64,000 bases of DNA, taken from UBA1402 sp964575345 (GTDB lineage Bacteria > Bacteroidota > Bacteroidia > Bacteroidales > UBA1402). The stretch's first letter is position 1. Each line of letters starts with the position of its first letter. The notes under the pieces were generated by a model. The model made no database searches, was not told the origin of the DNA, and was given only the letters and a program-made list of their open reading frames with translations. The position numbers and the translations under genes were made by a program. This document shows positions 41,417-50,663 of this stretch, piece after piece. The stretch spans positions 10,011 to 74,010 of the forward strand of contig CAZNQD010000004.1 in assembly GCA_964575345.1 (NCBI GenBank), read 5' to 3'.

Positions 41417-43324
41417 ATGAAATACGGATTCGTCAAAGTAGGAGCAGCACTGCCCGTGGTAAGGGTCGGAGACTGCATGCACAATGCAGAGGCCATTATT
41501 GAGCTTATGCATGAGGCCGAAAAAGAACAGGCCGCTGTTGTTTGTTTTCCCGAATTGGCCGTTACAGCCTATACCTGTGGGGATTTGTTTTTTCAGCAGC
41601 ACCTGCTTGATTCTGCAGAGCAGGCCTTGGGCAGGATAACCGAAGCCAGCTCAGGCATGAAGCTCCTGGTTTTTGTGGGCTGCCCTTTGCGTCGGAACAA
41701 TAAACTCTACAACACCGCGGTTTGTATTCAGGATGGCAGGATATTGGCTGCTATACCCAAAACCTATCTGCCCAATAAACACGAGTTTTATGAAAAACGT
41801 TGGTTTTCGCCCGCCGGAGAAGACCTGCACGACAAACTGGAATTACTGGGACAACAAGTGCTTTTCGGCAGCAATATTCTGCTTTGTTCGGGCCAGCTGA
41901 AAGTGGCGGCCGAAATCTGCGAAGACCTTTGGGCTCCCATACCCAGGAGCAGCGATCATTGCCTGGCAGGAGCCAACCTGATAGTCAATCTGTCGGCCAG
42001 CAACGAGCTGAGCGGAAAAAATCGTTATCTGAGACAATTGCTTTCACAACAATCGGCCCGTTGCCTGTCGGCCTATGTATACGCTTCCTGCGGCTGGGGA
42101 GAATCCAGTACCGACCTGGTTTTTGCCGGCAATGGTTACGTGCTCGAAAATGGGGTTATTTTGGCCGAAAGCAAACGTTTTCATATGGACAAACAATTGA
42201 TCTGTTCCGAGATTGACACCGAACGTCTGCTCTCGGAACGTCTGGCCAACGATTGTTTCATAGAGGAATCCCTGTCTTATACCAAACTGAATTTCAATTT
42301 CGCACCCGACGATACACTCAGACTGTCCCGCACCATCAATCCCCATCCTTTTGTTCCTACGGCCGACAGCATGGACGAGAGCTGCGAAGAAATCTTTTCC
42401 ATTCAGGTGGCCGGCCTTGCCAAACGCCTGCATCATACCAATATTTCCAGGCTCGTTTTGGGCATCTCCGGAGGCCTGGATTCTACCCTGGCATTGATGG
42501 TGGCCGTAAAAACCATGGACAAACTGGGATGGGACAGAAAAAACATTCATGGCATCACCATGCCCGGCTTTGGCACCAGCCAACGCACTTACCGGAATGC
42601 AAACAACCTGATGAAATCTCTGGGTGTCAGCATGAAAGAAATAGATATCAAAGCTGCCTGCACACAGCATTTCAAAGATATCGGACACGATTCGTCCATT
42701 CACGACGCCACCTACGAAAACACCCAGGCCAGGGAACGCACCCAAATCCTGATGGATTACGCCAATAAAATTCAGGCTCTGGTAATTGGCACAGGCGATT
42801 TATCAGAGCTTGCTTTGGGCTGGGCAACCTATAACGGAGACCACATGTCGATGTACGGAATCAATGCCGGCGTCCCAAAAACTCTGGTCCGATACCTTTT
42901 GCACTGGCTGGCCGGGCAAACGTCCGTCCTGCAGAGCAAAAACACTCTGCTGGACATCATCGATACCCCTGTAAGCCCTGAACTCCTGCCCCTGAGCTCC
43001 GAAGGCAGGATCAGCCAAATTACCGAAGAGGTGGTTGGCCCCTATGAGCTCCACGACTTCTTCCTTTTCTACCTGCTTCGCTACGGTTTCAGGCCTTCAA
43101 AAATCTTATTCCTTGCCACGCAGGCTTTCGGAAATCAGTACAAACCCGACTTTATCCGCCAATGGCTTAAGGTGTTTATCGAACGCTTTTTTAAACAACA
43201 GTACAAACGTTCCTGCCTGCCCGACGGGCCCAAAGTGGGCTCGGTAAATCTTTCGCCCCGGGGCGACTGGCGTATGCCCAGCGATGCCGAATGCCGTATT
43301 TGGTTAGAGGATTTAAACGATTGA
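41417..43324 (+). CDS. nadE: Glutamine-dependent NAD+ synthetase
   Basis: A 635-residue two-domain enzyme making NAD+ from nicotinate adenine dinucleotide with glutamine-derived ammonia. The N-terminal nitrilase-type glutaminase has the Glu46-Lys115-Cys168 triad (FPELAVTAY, IPKTYLPN, AAEICEDLW). The synthetase domain has the P-loop SGGLDS (351-356) and a GTGDLSELALGWATYNGDHM segment split by normal variation. The start at 41417 is an ATG; a longer reading would need a TTG 15 bases upstream. Complete and typical. Confidence 0.97.
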   Translation: MKYGFVKVGAALPVVRVGDCMHNAEAIIELMHEAEKEQAAVVCFPELAVTAYTCGDLFFQQHLLDSAEQALGRITEASSGMKLLVFVGCPLRRNNKLYNTAVCIQDGRILAAIPKTYLPNKHEFYEKRWFSPAGEDLHDKLELLGQQVLFGSNILLCSGQLKVAAEICEDLWAPIPRSSDHCLAGANLIVNLSASNELSGKNRYLRQLLSQQSARCLSAYVYASCGWGESSTDLVFAGNGYVLENGVILAESKRFHMDKQLICSEIDTERLLSERLANDCFIEESLSYTKLNFNFAPDDTLRLSRTINPHPFVPTADSMDESCEEIFSIQVAGLAKRLHHTNISRLVLGISGGLDSTLALMVAVKTMDKLGWDRKNIHGITMPGFGTSQRTYRNANNLMKSLGVSMKEIDIKAACTQHFKDIGHDSSIHDATYENTQARERTQILMDYANKIQALVIGTGDLSELALGWATYNGDHMSMYGINAGVPKTLVRYLLHWLAGQTSVLQSKNTLLDIIDTPVSPELLPLSSEGRISQITEEVVGPYELHDFFLFYLLRYGFRPSKILFLATQAFGNQYKPDFIRQWLKVFIERFFKQQYKRSCLPDGPKVGSVNLSPRGDWRMPSDAECRIWLEDLND

Positions 43325-43342
43325 ATATTTTTGTTTGCCCGG

Positions 43343-43374
43343 TTGCACATCTCAATATTTTTTCTTTTCTTTGC
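43343..43374 (+). promoter_or_regulatory. Putative promoter of rplS
   Basis: TTG at 43343-43345 and a -7-like TTTTCTTTGC at 43365-43374. The -7 has TT in place of TA but keeps the TTTGC core, and the spacing is near 20 bases. Confidence 0.4.
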
Positions 43375-43380
43375 AGCCGT

Positions 43381-43456
43381 TTTGCGTAACCGCTGTCGAG
43401 TATAGTGAGGCTCGGGAATGTTGCGTCATTTCTAACGACTAAAAAGAGTATTTATC
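43381..43456 (+). promoter_or_regulatory. Leader of rplS, possible ribosomal protein L19 autoregulatory RNA
   Basis: The 76 bases between the predicted transcript start and the rplS ATG are more G+C-rich than other leaders here and contain a small CGAG...CTCG stem. Structured L19 leaders have been described in Flavobacteria; whether this one belongs to that class cannot be decided by eye. Confidence 0.3.
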
Positions 43457-43804
43457 ATGGACTTGATTAAAGTTGCCGAAGAAGCCTTTGCTACCGGCAA
43501 AGTTCATCCAAAATTCAAAAGCGGCGACACAGTGACTGTTGCCTACCGCATCAAAGAAGGCAATAAAGAACGTATTCAGAACTACCGCGGTGTCGTGATT
43601 AAAATCAACGGCAGCGGCAGCAAAAAACGTTTCACCTGCCGTAAAATGTCTGAAAACATCGGAGTTGAACGAATTTTCCCCCTGGAATCTCCCTTTATTG
43701 AATCCATTACCGTAAATAAGATCGGTAAAATCAGAAGGGCTAAGTTGTATTACCTCAGGGCCCTGACAGGGAAAAAAGCCCGCATCAAAGAAAAAAGATT
43801 CTAA
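43457..43804 (+). CDS. rplS: 50S ribosomal protein L19
   Basis: A 115-residue L19, located at the 30S-50S interface. Family sequence is clear: FKSGDTVTVAYRIKEGNKER, FTCRKMSENIGVERIFPL and KIRRAKLYYLRALTGKKARI, each broken only by ordinary substitutions. It is monocistronic, with its own promoter-like region and a strong terminator 24 bases after the stop. Confidence 0.98.
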   Translation: MDLIKVAEEAFATGKVHPKFKSGDTVTVAYRIKEGNKERIQNYRGVVIKINGSGSKKRFTCRKMSENIGVERIFPLESPFIESITVNKIGKIRRAKLYYLRALTGKKARIKEKRF

Positions 43805-43827
43805 GGGCGCTCTATTCCATACAGAAA

Positions 43828-43856
43828 AGCAACCGGCGCAAGCGGTTGCTTTTTTT
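43828..43856 (+). terminator. Intrinsic terminator of rplS
   Basis: AGCAACCG and CGGTTGCT form an 8-bp stem with a 7-base loop (GCGCAAG), followed directly by a run of seven T. Confidence 0.92.
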
Positions 43857-43887
43857 GTCTGTATACAAATCATTGCCTGTATCTGCC

Positions 43888-46362
43888 ATGAAAAAAAACA
43901 TCGCTCTCCCCTTCCTGTGTAGCCTCTTGATCCACCTGAGCTGCTTTGCCCAGGAAAATCAGCCTGTGCAAACGGCTGCAGAAGACAAGGCCATACAATA
44001 CATGACAGCCCAGCTCAGGGCTTTCCCACAGGAAAAGGTTTACCTGCATCACGACAAACCCTATTATTCAGCCGGTGACACCATCTGGTTTCGGGCCTAT
44101 ATGGTTCATGCTGCTCTGCATCAACCTATGGCTTACAGCCGTTACATCTACGTAGAACTGGTCAACGACAGCAAACAGGTGGTTTCGAGAATCAAAATAA
44201 GACCCGAAGAAGGGTTTTATTACAGCCAGATGCCAGTCAAAGCCGATATTGCAGCCGGAAAATACTTCCTGAGAGCCTATACTAATTACATGCGCAATCT
44301 CGAAGAGGATTATTTTTTTCACAAAGAAATTTACATAGGCAATTTAATCACTCCCGATGCAGAGACAAACCTCAGCGAAGCTTCTGCCCCCGTTCAGGCT
44401 GCCGCAAAAAACAAAGAACATACTTCGCAGGAAAACACACAACAATACGATATACAATTTTTCCCCGAAGGGGGCCATCTGATCAGCGGCAACATGCAAA
44501 CTATAGCCTTTAAGGCTATCGACCCCGAAGGCTGGGGGACCGATGTACACGGCCGTATCCTGAAAAACGGAAAAGACGAAATCTGCACTTTCAACAGCAC
44601 CCACCTGGGCATGGGATACTTTGGGCTTTACACTGAGCCGGGATGCCGGTATACGGCCGTTTGCGAAAACCAGGCAGGTGAAACCCTTACTGTCGATCTG
44701 CCTCAGCCCAGCGATTCCAGCTATGCACTAAGTGTCAACCAATTGCCCGACAAGTTACATCTGAGCGTCCTCAAACCTAAGGGCAACCCGCTACAGGAAG
44801 AGTTGTCGATTCTGGTCCACATGCGCGGCCTGCCCATGTTTAAATCTAAAGTCGCGGCCGGCACCAATTTACTGAGCCTTCCCAAGGCCGGGCTGGGCTC
44901 CGGAGTGCTGCACATCCTATTGCTCAATGCCGAAGCCGAAATACTCAGCGAAAGGTTGGTATTTATTAAAGGCAAGGACCGGGCGGGTGCCGAAATCACT
45001 TTCGACAAAGACACCTACGGTCCGCGCGAAGCAGCAAGAGCTGATCTGCAGATATGGAACAGCCTTGGACAAGGCTTTCAGGGCAGTTTATCCCTGAGCA
45101 TCACCGACGACAATCTGATAGATACCGATTCCAATGCCCTGAGCATAGAAAGCTATTTATTGCTCTGTTCCGAACTCAAAGGCTATATTGAACAGCCCCA
45201 GGCTTATTTTTTACCGGGGAACAAGTCAGCGGCCTCACAGCTTGATATATTGATGATGACCCAGGGCTGGAGGCGTTACAACATGCCGCAAGTCATCAAA
45301 GGAGAACTCGATCAGGCCAACCGCTTTGAAATGGAAATTGGCGCCACATTGTGCGGGAAAATTCAAACTTACCCTTTCAGAAGAGGTCTGCCCAACGTAA
45401 ACGTTTTCAGCCTGAGCAGCAAACACGGCTATTACAACGCTACAGTGACAGATATAGGAGGACGTTTCTGCTTTGATGGATTTGAATTTCCCGACAGCTC
45501 GGTCTTTTTTGTACAAGCCGAGAAAAAACCGGGCAATGTCATCGAATTGGTGGCCGAAAGCGAAGATTTTCCGCCGGCCTTCCCCTACGGGCTCAAACCC
45601 AAAACCGCTCTTCAGGACGAAACTATAGATAATTTTCTTAACTCCAGCCGCGACAGGTATTTTTACGAAAACGGCCCCCTGGTTATCAACCTTGAAGAAG
45701 TACAAGTGATAGGCAAAAAAGAAGACAGGGCCAAAAACCTTCGCGAAGAAAGGGGTGCCATGTATTTTTCGTCCAGTTATACCATCGAAGCACAAGAGAT
45801 CGAAGAAATGGGAGGTGCCACCCTGCTGGATGTTTTAATCCGTGTCCCCGGCATTACCCTGAATGCCGACAACACCGGCGTATTATTGCGCAATGCAACC
45901 CCTCTTATCCAGGTTGACAATTTCAAAGGCAGGATGGAAGATCTGAGCATCATCAACCTTAGCGAAGTGGAAATGATCGATATCCTGAAAGATCCGGCCG
46001 AAACAGCCCTTTTCGGCAATGAGGGCCAAAACGGAGTCATTTGCATTTACCTTAAGCGCGGAGGCCGTAACGCCCCCAGGGAATTGGGCAGCCATCAAAA
46101 ACTCATCACTTATATGGGCTACACGCCTCCTGTTGAGTTTTATCAACCCAAGTACTTTATTTCTTCCGTAAAAGAAAGCACCAAACCCGATCTGAGAAGC
46201 ACCATATACTGGAAACCCAACCTGCTTACCGACGAAAACGGACATGCCGAAATCCGCTTCTATACGGCAGATCTGGCCGGAACGTATAGCCTTGTTCTGG
46301 AGGGCATCAGCCCCGAAGGAGAAATACTGCGACATGTTCAAAAGCTTGAACTCCGCAAATAG
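43888..46362 (+). CDS. Surface protein with MG2-like domain and isolated TonB-receptor plug domain
   Basis: An 824-residue exported protein (signal MKKNIALPFLCSLLIHLSCF to about residue 24; possibly a lipoprotein at LSC). The N-terminal third has a macroglobulin MG2-like domain (KVYLHHDKPYYSAGDTIWFR, then AGKYFLRAYTNYM). A carboxypeptidase-like beta domain follows (GLPNVNVFSLSSKHGYYNAT). A plug domain ends the conserved part (IEEMGGATLLDVLIRVPGI; DPAETALFGNEGQNGVICIY), with no beta-barrel after it. Such proteins are frequent in Bacteroidota with no assigned function. Translation from an ATG upstream of 43888 would begin inside the rplS terminator, so this start is preferred. Confidence 0.82.
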   Translation: MKKNIALPFLCSLLIHLSCFAQENQPVQTAAEDKAIQYMTAQLRAFPQEKVYLHHDKPYYSAGDTIWFRAYMVHAALHQPMAYSRYIYVELVNDSKQVVSRIKIRPEEGFYYSQMPVKADIAAGKYFLRAYTNYMRNLEEDYFFHKEIYIGNLITPDAETNLSEASAPVQAAAKNKEHTSQENTQQYDIQFFPEGGHLISGNMQTIAFKAIDPEGWGTDVHGRILKNGKDEICTFNSTHLGMGYFGLYTEPGCRYTAVCENQAGETLTVDLPQPSDSSYALSVNQLPDKLHLSVLKPKGNPLQEELSILVHMRGLPMFKSKVAAGTNLLSLPKAGLGSGVLHILLLNAEAEILSERLVFIKGKDRAGAEITFDKDTYGPREAARADLQIWNSLGQGFQGSLSLSITDDNLIDTDSNALSIESYLLLCSELKGYIEQPQAYFLPGNKSAASQLDILMMTQGWRRYNMPQVIKGELDQANRFEMEIGATLCGKIQTYPFRRGLPNVNVFSLSSKHGYYNATVTDIGGRFCFDGFEFPDSSVFFVQAEKKPGNVIELVAESEDFPPAFPYGLKPKTALQDETIDNFLNSSRDRYFYENGPLVINLEEVQVIGKKEDRAKNLREERGAMYFSSSYTIEAQEIEEMGGATLLDVLIRVPGITLNADNTGVLLRNATPLIQVDNFKGRMEDLSIINLSEVEMIDILKDPAETALFGNEGQNGVICIYLKRGGRNAPRELGSHQKLITYMGYTPPVEFYQPKYFISSVKESTKPDLRSTIYWKPNLLTDENGHAEIRFYTADLAGTYSLVLEGISPEGEILRHVQKLELRK

Positions 46363-46377
46363 AGGTTTTTGTTAAAT

Positions 46378-47256
46378 TCAGGTAGTCCTGAGATCCTTGC
46401 CCCACATCATCTTGGCTCTGAGCGTTTGCACAAAGCTCTGGCTTTTCCTGCGTACGATTCGTATGGGAAAATCTGCCCTTACCACGCGTAAATGAGCACT
46501 TCCGGGCAAGGGAAAAGAACGTCCGTCCAGTGCCACCAAAAAATGCTGGCTGCGGCTTTCGACCCTGAGGTCTATTACTGAACGGTCACTCAGCACGATT
46601 GTACGAACCGTCAGGCTGTGGGGAGCCACCGGAGCCAGGATAATACTGGGATTTTCAGGGAACAAAATAGGGCCGCCCACACTCAGGGCATAGGCCGTGG
46701 AGCCGGTGGATGTAGCTACAATCAGGCCGTCTGCCTGATAATCGTTCAGGTATTCCCCGTTCAGAGAAGCGTGTATATGTAACATAGCCGAAATGTCTCT
46801 CTTGAGTACGGCAATCTCGTTCAATGCATTAGGATAATCGGGCAGCTTGCAGTCGGGACTTTGCAGACAGATCTGGTTGTGGTTTTCCAGAACGACATCA
46901 TCGGCCAGCAATTCCGACAGCATAGCCCTTGTTTCCTTGTAATCGGTGGCAGATAAAAAACCCAGGCGCCCGGTATTGATGCCCAGGATCGGAATACCTT
47001 TGCCTCCCACTCTGCGGGCCACATTGAGCAAGGTGCCGTCCCCTCCTATACTCAGGGCATAATCGGCATCGAACTCATTGTCCTCCCTCAGGCTGAATGC
47101 CGGAAGAATGGTATCCATACCCAGTTGTTTCAGACAGGCATAGTATTGGCTGCACAGCAACACTTCCACTTTAGTCCGGGCAATCTCTTCCAGAATAAAT
47201 TTGATTTGATCTTGTTTTTCTGCCTGAAAAGGTTTTCCAAAAAGGGCAATTCTCAT
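46378..47256 (-). CDS. nadK: NAD kinase
   Basis: A 292-residue ATP-NAD kinase producing NADP+. It shows the GGDGTLLNVARR motif with the catalytic Asp (IGGDG near residue 74), GINTGRLGFLS, the NE.A motif in ALNEIAVLKR, and the DGLIVATSTGSTAYALSVGG segment. Complete and of normal length. It is divergent from pdxJ, a neighbourhood (nadK next to pdxJ-exbBD) I recall as conserved in Bacteroidales. Confidence 0.97.
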   Translation of the reverse strand: MRIALFGKPFQAEKQDQIKFILEEIARTKVEVLLCSQYYACLKQLGMDTILPAFSLREDNEFDADYALSIGGDGTLLNVARRVGGKGIPILGINTGRLGFLSATDYKETRAMLSELLADDVVLENHNQICLQSPDCKLPDYPNALNEIAVLKRDISAMLHIHASLNGEYLNDYQADGLIVATSTGSTAYALSVGGPILFPENPSIILAPVAPHSLTVRTIVLSDRSVIDLRVESRSQHFLVALDGRSFPLPGSAHLRVVRADFPIRIVRRKSQSFVQTLRAKMMWGKDLRTT

Positions 47257-47337
47257 AGGTTTTGAACTTAAATATCTTAATTATTTGTAATAATAATATT
47301 CTTTCCGAAAATTAAATCGTTCATCGGATTATTCCAT

Positions 47338-47345
47338 TATTTTTG
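47338..47345 (+). promoter_or_regulatory. Putative -7 box of the pdxJ-exbBD-tonB operon
   Basis: TATTTTTG matches TAnnTTTG, about 75 bases before the pdxJ ATG. No -33 TTTG at the right distance. Confidence 0.4.
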
Positions 47346-47419
47346 TACTCTTATTTGATTTGCATTATGTTTGAAGCCGTGACAGTTAAGACGGCACAAA
47401 AGTGGGGAAAATTATTTAT

Positions 47420-48133
47420 ATGACAAAGTTAAGTGTAAACATCAACAAAATTGCCTTGTTGCGCAATGCCAGGGGAGCCAATTACCCCAATATTTGCGAA
47501 ATGGCCCTGCTTTGCGAAAAATACGGTGCTGATGGCATTACGGTACATCCCCGGCCCGACGGGAGGCATATTCGATATAAGGACGTGATGGATCTAAAAC
47601 CTCTGTTAAGTACCGAATTCAACATCGAAGGCTATCCTTCGGCAGGTTTTATTGATCTGGTGCTGAAAGTTAAGCCTCATCAGGTAACCCTGGTGCCTGA
47701 TGCTCCGGATGCCCTTACTTCGAATGCAGGCTGGGATTGCTTTAAACACGCTGCATTTCTGGCCGAAGTGCTGGATGCTTTTTGTTCAAAGGGGATAAGG
47801 ACTTCACTCTTTGTAGAAACCGACAATAAACAAATAGAACAGGCAGCCAAACTGGGTGCCGACCGGGTGGAGCTGTACACCGGCCCCTATGCCGAACGTT
47901 ACCATAAAAACCCCGATGCCGCTGTAAAACCCTACGTACAAGCCGCACAAGCAGCCAGAAAAAACGGCTTGAGTATCAATGCCGGACACGACCTGAATTT
48001 ACATAATTTGCCCTTTTTCCGCCAGAGCATTCCATATACCGAAGAGGTTTCCATTGGGCATGCCTTAATTGTGGATGCCCTGCTTATGGGCCTGGAAAGC
48101 AGTATTCAATCTTATAAAAATTGTCTTAAATAA
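47420..48133 (+). CDS. pdxJ: Pyridoxine 5'-phosphate synthase
   Basis: A 237-residue TIM-barrel enzyme condensing 1-deoxyxylulose 5-phosphate with aminoacetone 3-phosphate in vitamin B6 synthesis. Motifs: LSVNINKIALLRNARG, GADGITVHPRPDGRHI with the catalytic His, FNIEGYPS, VTLVPDAP, ADRVELYTGPYA and SINAGHDLN. The ATG at 47420 fits the family; a GTG 18 bases earlier is possible but not needed. It is followed 8 bases later by exbB. Confidence 0.97.
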   Translation: MTKLSVNINKIALLRNARGANYPNICEMALLCEKYGADGITVHPRPDGRHIRYKDVMDLKPLLSTEFNIEGYPSAGFIDLVLKVKPHQVTLVPDAPDALTSNAGWDCFKHAAFLAEVLDAFCSKGIRTSLFVETDNKQIEQAAKLGADRVELYTGPYAERYHKNPDAAVKPYVQAAQAARKNGLSINAGHDLNLHNLPFFRQSIPYTEEVSIGHALIVDALLMGLESSIQSYKNCLK

Positions 48134-48141
48134 TTATTTGT

Positions 48142-48849
48142 ATGAACTTCTTACTCTTACTTCAATCCGTCGCCGGAGATACTTTGCCCGATTTAACTGC
48201 TTTGGCAGAAGGCGTCGAAACCAGCCAACGTATGAACTTTTTTGATATGGCAGTCAAGGGCGGCTGGATTATGATCCCCCTGTTACTGCTTTCGCTGGTG
48301 GCGGTATACATATTTATTGAGCGTAGCATTGCCCTGAAAAAGGCTTCCAAAGAAAATCCCAATTTCATGGAGCGCATCAAGGACTACATTTACGACGGCA
48401 ACATCGATTCGGCCATCAAGTTGTGTAAACAGGCAGATAATCCCGCAGCCAGAATGATCGAAAAAGGCATCTCCCGTATAGGTCGTCCCATGCACGATGT
48501 ACAGGTGGCTATCGAAAACCTGGGCAACCTCGAAGTGGCCAGGATGGAAAAAGGACTCTCTCTGCTGGCAGCCGTATCGGGCGGAGCACCGATGATCGGT
48601 TTCCTGGGTACCGTGCTGGGTATGGTCAGAGCATTTTACGATATGGCCTCGGCTGGCAGCAATGTCGATATCACGCTGCTTTCGTCCGGTATTTACACAG
48701 CCATGGTAACCACCGTGGCGGGCCTCATCATTGGTATTTGTGCCTATTTTGCGTATAACTACCTGGTGTCTCAGGTAAGCATAATAGTCAATAATATGGA
48801 GGCCAAAACCATGGAATTCATGGATTTATTGAATGAACCTGCAAAATAA
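48142..48849 (+). CDS. exbB: ExbB/TolQ/MotA-family proton channel protein
   Basis: A 235-residue inner membrane protein with three membrane helices: one near residues 40-60 (GGWIMIPLLLLSLVAVYIFI) and two in the second half (SLLAAVSGGAPMIGFLGTVL; VTTVAGLIIGICAYFAYNYL). Together with ExbD it forms the proton-driven motor that powers TonB-dependent outer membrane receptors such as the BtuB here. The N-terminal extension before the first helix is typical of Bacteroidota members. Part of pdxJ-exbB-exbD-tonB. Confidence 0.95.
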   Translation: MNFLLLLQSVAGDTLPDLTALAEGVETSQRMNFFDMAVKGGWIMIPLLLLSLVAVYIFIERSIALKKASKENPNFMERIKDYIYDGNIDSAIKLCKQADNPAARMIEKGISRIGRPMHDVQVAIENLGNLEVARMEKGLSLLAAVSGGAPMIGFLGTVLGMVRAFYDMASAGSNVDITLLSSGIYTAMVTTVAGLIIGICAYFAYNYLVSQVSIIVNNMEAKTMEFMDLLNEPAK

Positions 48850-48858
48850 AAAACGGCT

Positions 48859-49272
48859 ATGGCCTTAAAAAGACAAAATAAGATAGATGCGAGCTTCAGT
48901 ATGTCGTCTATGACCGACATCATCTTTTTGTTGCTCATTTTTTTCATGATCACGTCTACGGTAGTCCACCCCAACGCCATCAAGGTACTTTTGCCCCAAA
49001 GCAAACAACAAACATCTGCCAAACCTCTGACCCGGATCACGCTTGACAGTGACCTGAATTATTACGTAGCTTTCGGTAACGAAAAAGAACAAGCCATTGC
49101 TTTCGAAGACATTGAGCGTTTTTTGCTCGAAACTATAGAAAAAGAACCCGATATGTATGTTGCACTGTATGCCGACGAAAGCATCCCATACAGAGAACTC
49201 ATCAAAGTTCTGAACATTTGCAACGATAATCATTTTAAATTGGTATTGGCCACCAGGCCTGCAAAAAAATGA
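48859..49272 (+). CDS. exbD: ExbD/TolR-family transport protein
   Basis: A 137-residue protein with a single N-terminal membrane helix (MTDIIFLLLIFFMITST) carrying the essential membrane Asp at its start, and a small periplasmic domain. It is the partner of the ExbB encoded 9 bases upstream. Its stop overlaps the start of the tonB gene (ATGA), giving a fixed exbB-exbD-tonB order and translational coupling. Confidence 0.95.
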   Translation: MALKRQNKIDASFSMSSMTDIIFLLLIFFMITSTVVHPNAIKVLLPQSKQQTSAKPLTRITLDSDLNYYVAFGNEKEQAIAFEDIERFLLETIEKEPDMYVALYADESIPYRELIKVLNICNDNHFKLVLATRPAKK

Positions 49273-50060
49273 CATCCAAAAAAAATGACATAATCGCCAT
49301 CACCGGTACTATCCTGGTTCACATCCTGTTGATAGTGTTCCTGATCTTTTTTGGCTATACGGCTCATATTCCCGACAGCGAAGAAGGCGTGACGGTGAAT
49401 TTCGGAAACATCGACCTGGCAGCCGGCACTTTTGAGCCCCGGGGTGAGCCCCTGAGCCATCAACAATCTCAACCGCAATCTCCGGCCGAAAGAACACCGC
49501 TGCAATCGAACGACGAAGATCTTATCACTCAGGAGGACGAATCCATAGCCCTGGAGGCTGCCCGCAAACGCCAGGAAGAAGAAGCAGCCCGTAAACGCGA
49601 AGAAGAGCGGATACGTCAGGAACAGGAACGTAAAGCTGCCGAAATCAGAGAACAGGCTGCCCAGGCCTTCGGATCCAGTCAGAGACAACAAAACGAAAAC
49701 CAGGGTTACGGACAGGAAGGCAGCGGCAACCAGGGCGATGTACAAGGCAGCACCGAATCAGCCAATATTACCGGCAGCGGTTCGGGCTACGGCAACTTTT
49801 CACTCGACGGCCGCTCCGTTACGGGTGGTTTGCCCCGCCCCAGCTATTCGATTGAAGCCGAGGGGGTGGTTGTGATACGCATTACGGTGAACAGCGCCGG
49901 AACTGTCATCTCAGCCGTTATAGACCTCCAGGGCACCGACACCGACAACACTGAATTGCGCAACGCTGCTTTAACGGCAGCGAAAAAGGCAAAGTTTAAT
50001 GCCATTGACGGTACACGTAACCAAACGGGTACTATCACCTATCGTTTCCAGTTAAGATAA
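49269..50060 (+). CDS. TonB-like energy transducer
   Basis: A 263-residue protein: one N-terminal membrane helix (IIAITGTILVHILLIVFLIF) and a long periplasmic spacer rich in charged coiled-coil sequence (ARKRQEEEAARKREEERIRQ) and then Gln/Gly. The C-terminal TonB-like domain has GGLPRPSYSIEAEGVVVIRI, followed by ITVNSAGTVISAVI and AALTAAKKAKFNA. The spacer lacks the Pro-rich EP/KP repeats of E. coli TonB; charged spacers occur in TolA as well, so a TolA-like reading is possible. Operon position with exbBD supports a TonB-type role. Confidence 0.88.
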   Translation: MTSKKNDIIAITGTILVHILLIVFLIFFGYTAHIPDSEEGVTVNFGNIDLAAGTFEPRGEPLSHQQSQPQSPAERTPLQSNDEDLITQEDESIALEAARKRQEEEAARKREEERIRQEQERKAAEIREQAAQAFGSSQRQQNENQGYGQEGSGNQGDVQGSTESANITGSGSGYGNFSLDGRSVTGGLPRPSYSIEAEGVVVIRITVNSAGTVISAVIDLQGTDTDNTELRNAALTAAKKAKFNAIDGTRNQTGTITYRFQLR

Positions 50061-50117
50061 TGTCGTACTGAAATAGCGATTTCAATACCTATTTGTACCT
50101 ACCTAAATTGAACCTAT

Positions 50118-50663
50118 ATGAAACTTTTATTGTTCTTGGCGCCGGGCTTCGAAGAAATAGAAGCTATTACTGTACTGGATATAGCACGCAGGGCCGGGCT
50201 TTCCATTCGTTCTGTTTCCATAAGCAACGAAAAAGCAGTAAGCGGAGCTCACCAAATCAGCCTGAATGCCGATTTGACCTTTGACGAAGTTAACTTTGAT
50301 GAAGCCGAAGCCCTTATTCTGCCGGGTGGAATGCCGGGAACCAACAACCTCAACGCCCACGCAGGGCTAAAGAAGCAGTTGGTCAACTTTGCCCGGAATC
50401 CCGACAAAACCATAGCGGCCATTTGCGCAGCTCCTTTAATACTGGGAGACCTGGGCCTGCTGGACGGTAAAAAAGCCACCTGCTACCCCGGCTATGAGAG
50501 CCACCTGAGCAGGGCCAAATTGTCCAGAAAACCCGTTGTCAGAGACGGCAACATAATTACCGCCGACGGACCGGCTCACGCCATGCTGTTTGCGATCAAA
50601 CTTGTTGATTATTTAGGGAATACCTTCCTGGCAGATGATATTACCAAGGGTTTGAACTACTAA
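50118..50663 (+). CDS. DJ-1/PfpI family protein
   Basis: A 181-residue protein of the DJ-1/YajL branch: APGFEEIEAITVLDIARRAG with the conserved Glu, LILPGGMPGTNNL, and the nucleophile-elbow Cys 103 in AAICAAPLILG. Members are proposed glyoxalase III, deglycase or redox-sensing chaperones; the exact activity is debated. It stands apart from tonB by 57 bases and its stop codon directly abuts that of the convergent corA (TAATTA). Confidence 0.93.
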   Translation: MKLLLFLAPGFEEIEAITVLDIARRAGLSIRSVSISNEKAVSGAHQISLNADLTFDEVNFDEAEALILPGGMPGTNNLNAHAGLKKQLVNFARNPDKTIAAICAAPLILGDLGLLDGKKATCYPGYESHLSRAKLSRKPVVRDGNIITADGPAHAMLFAIKLVDYLGNTFLADDITKGLNY

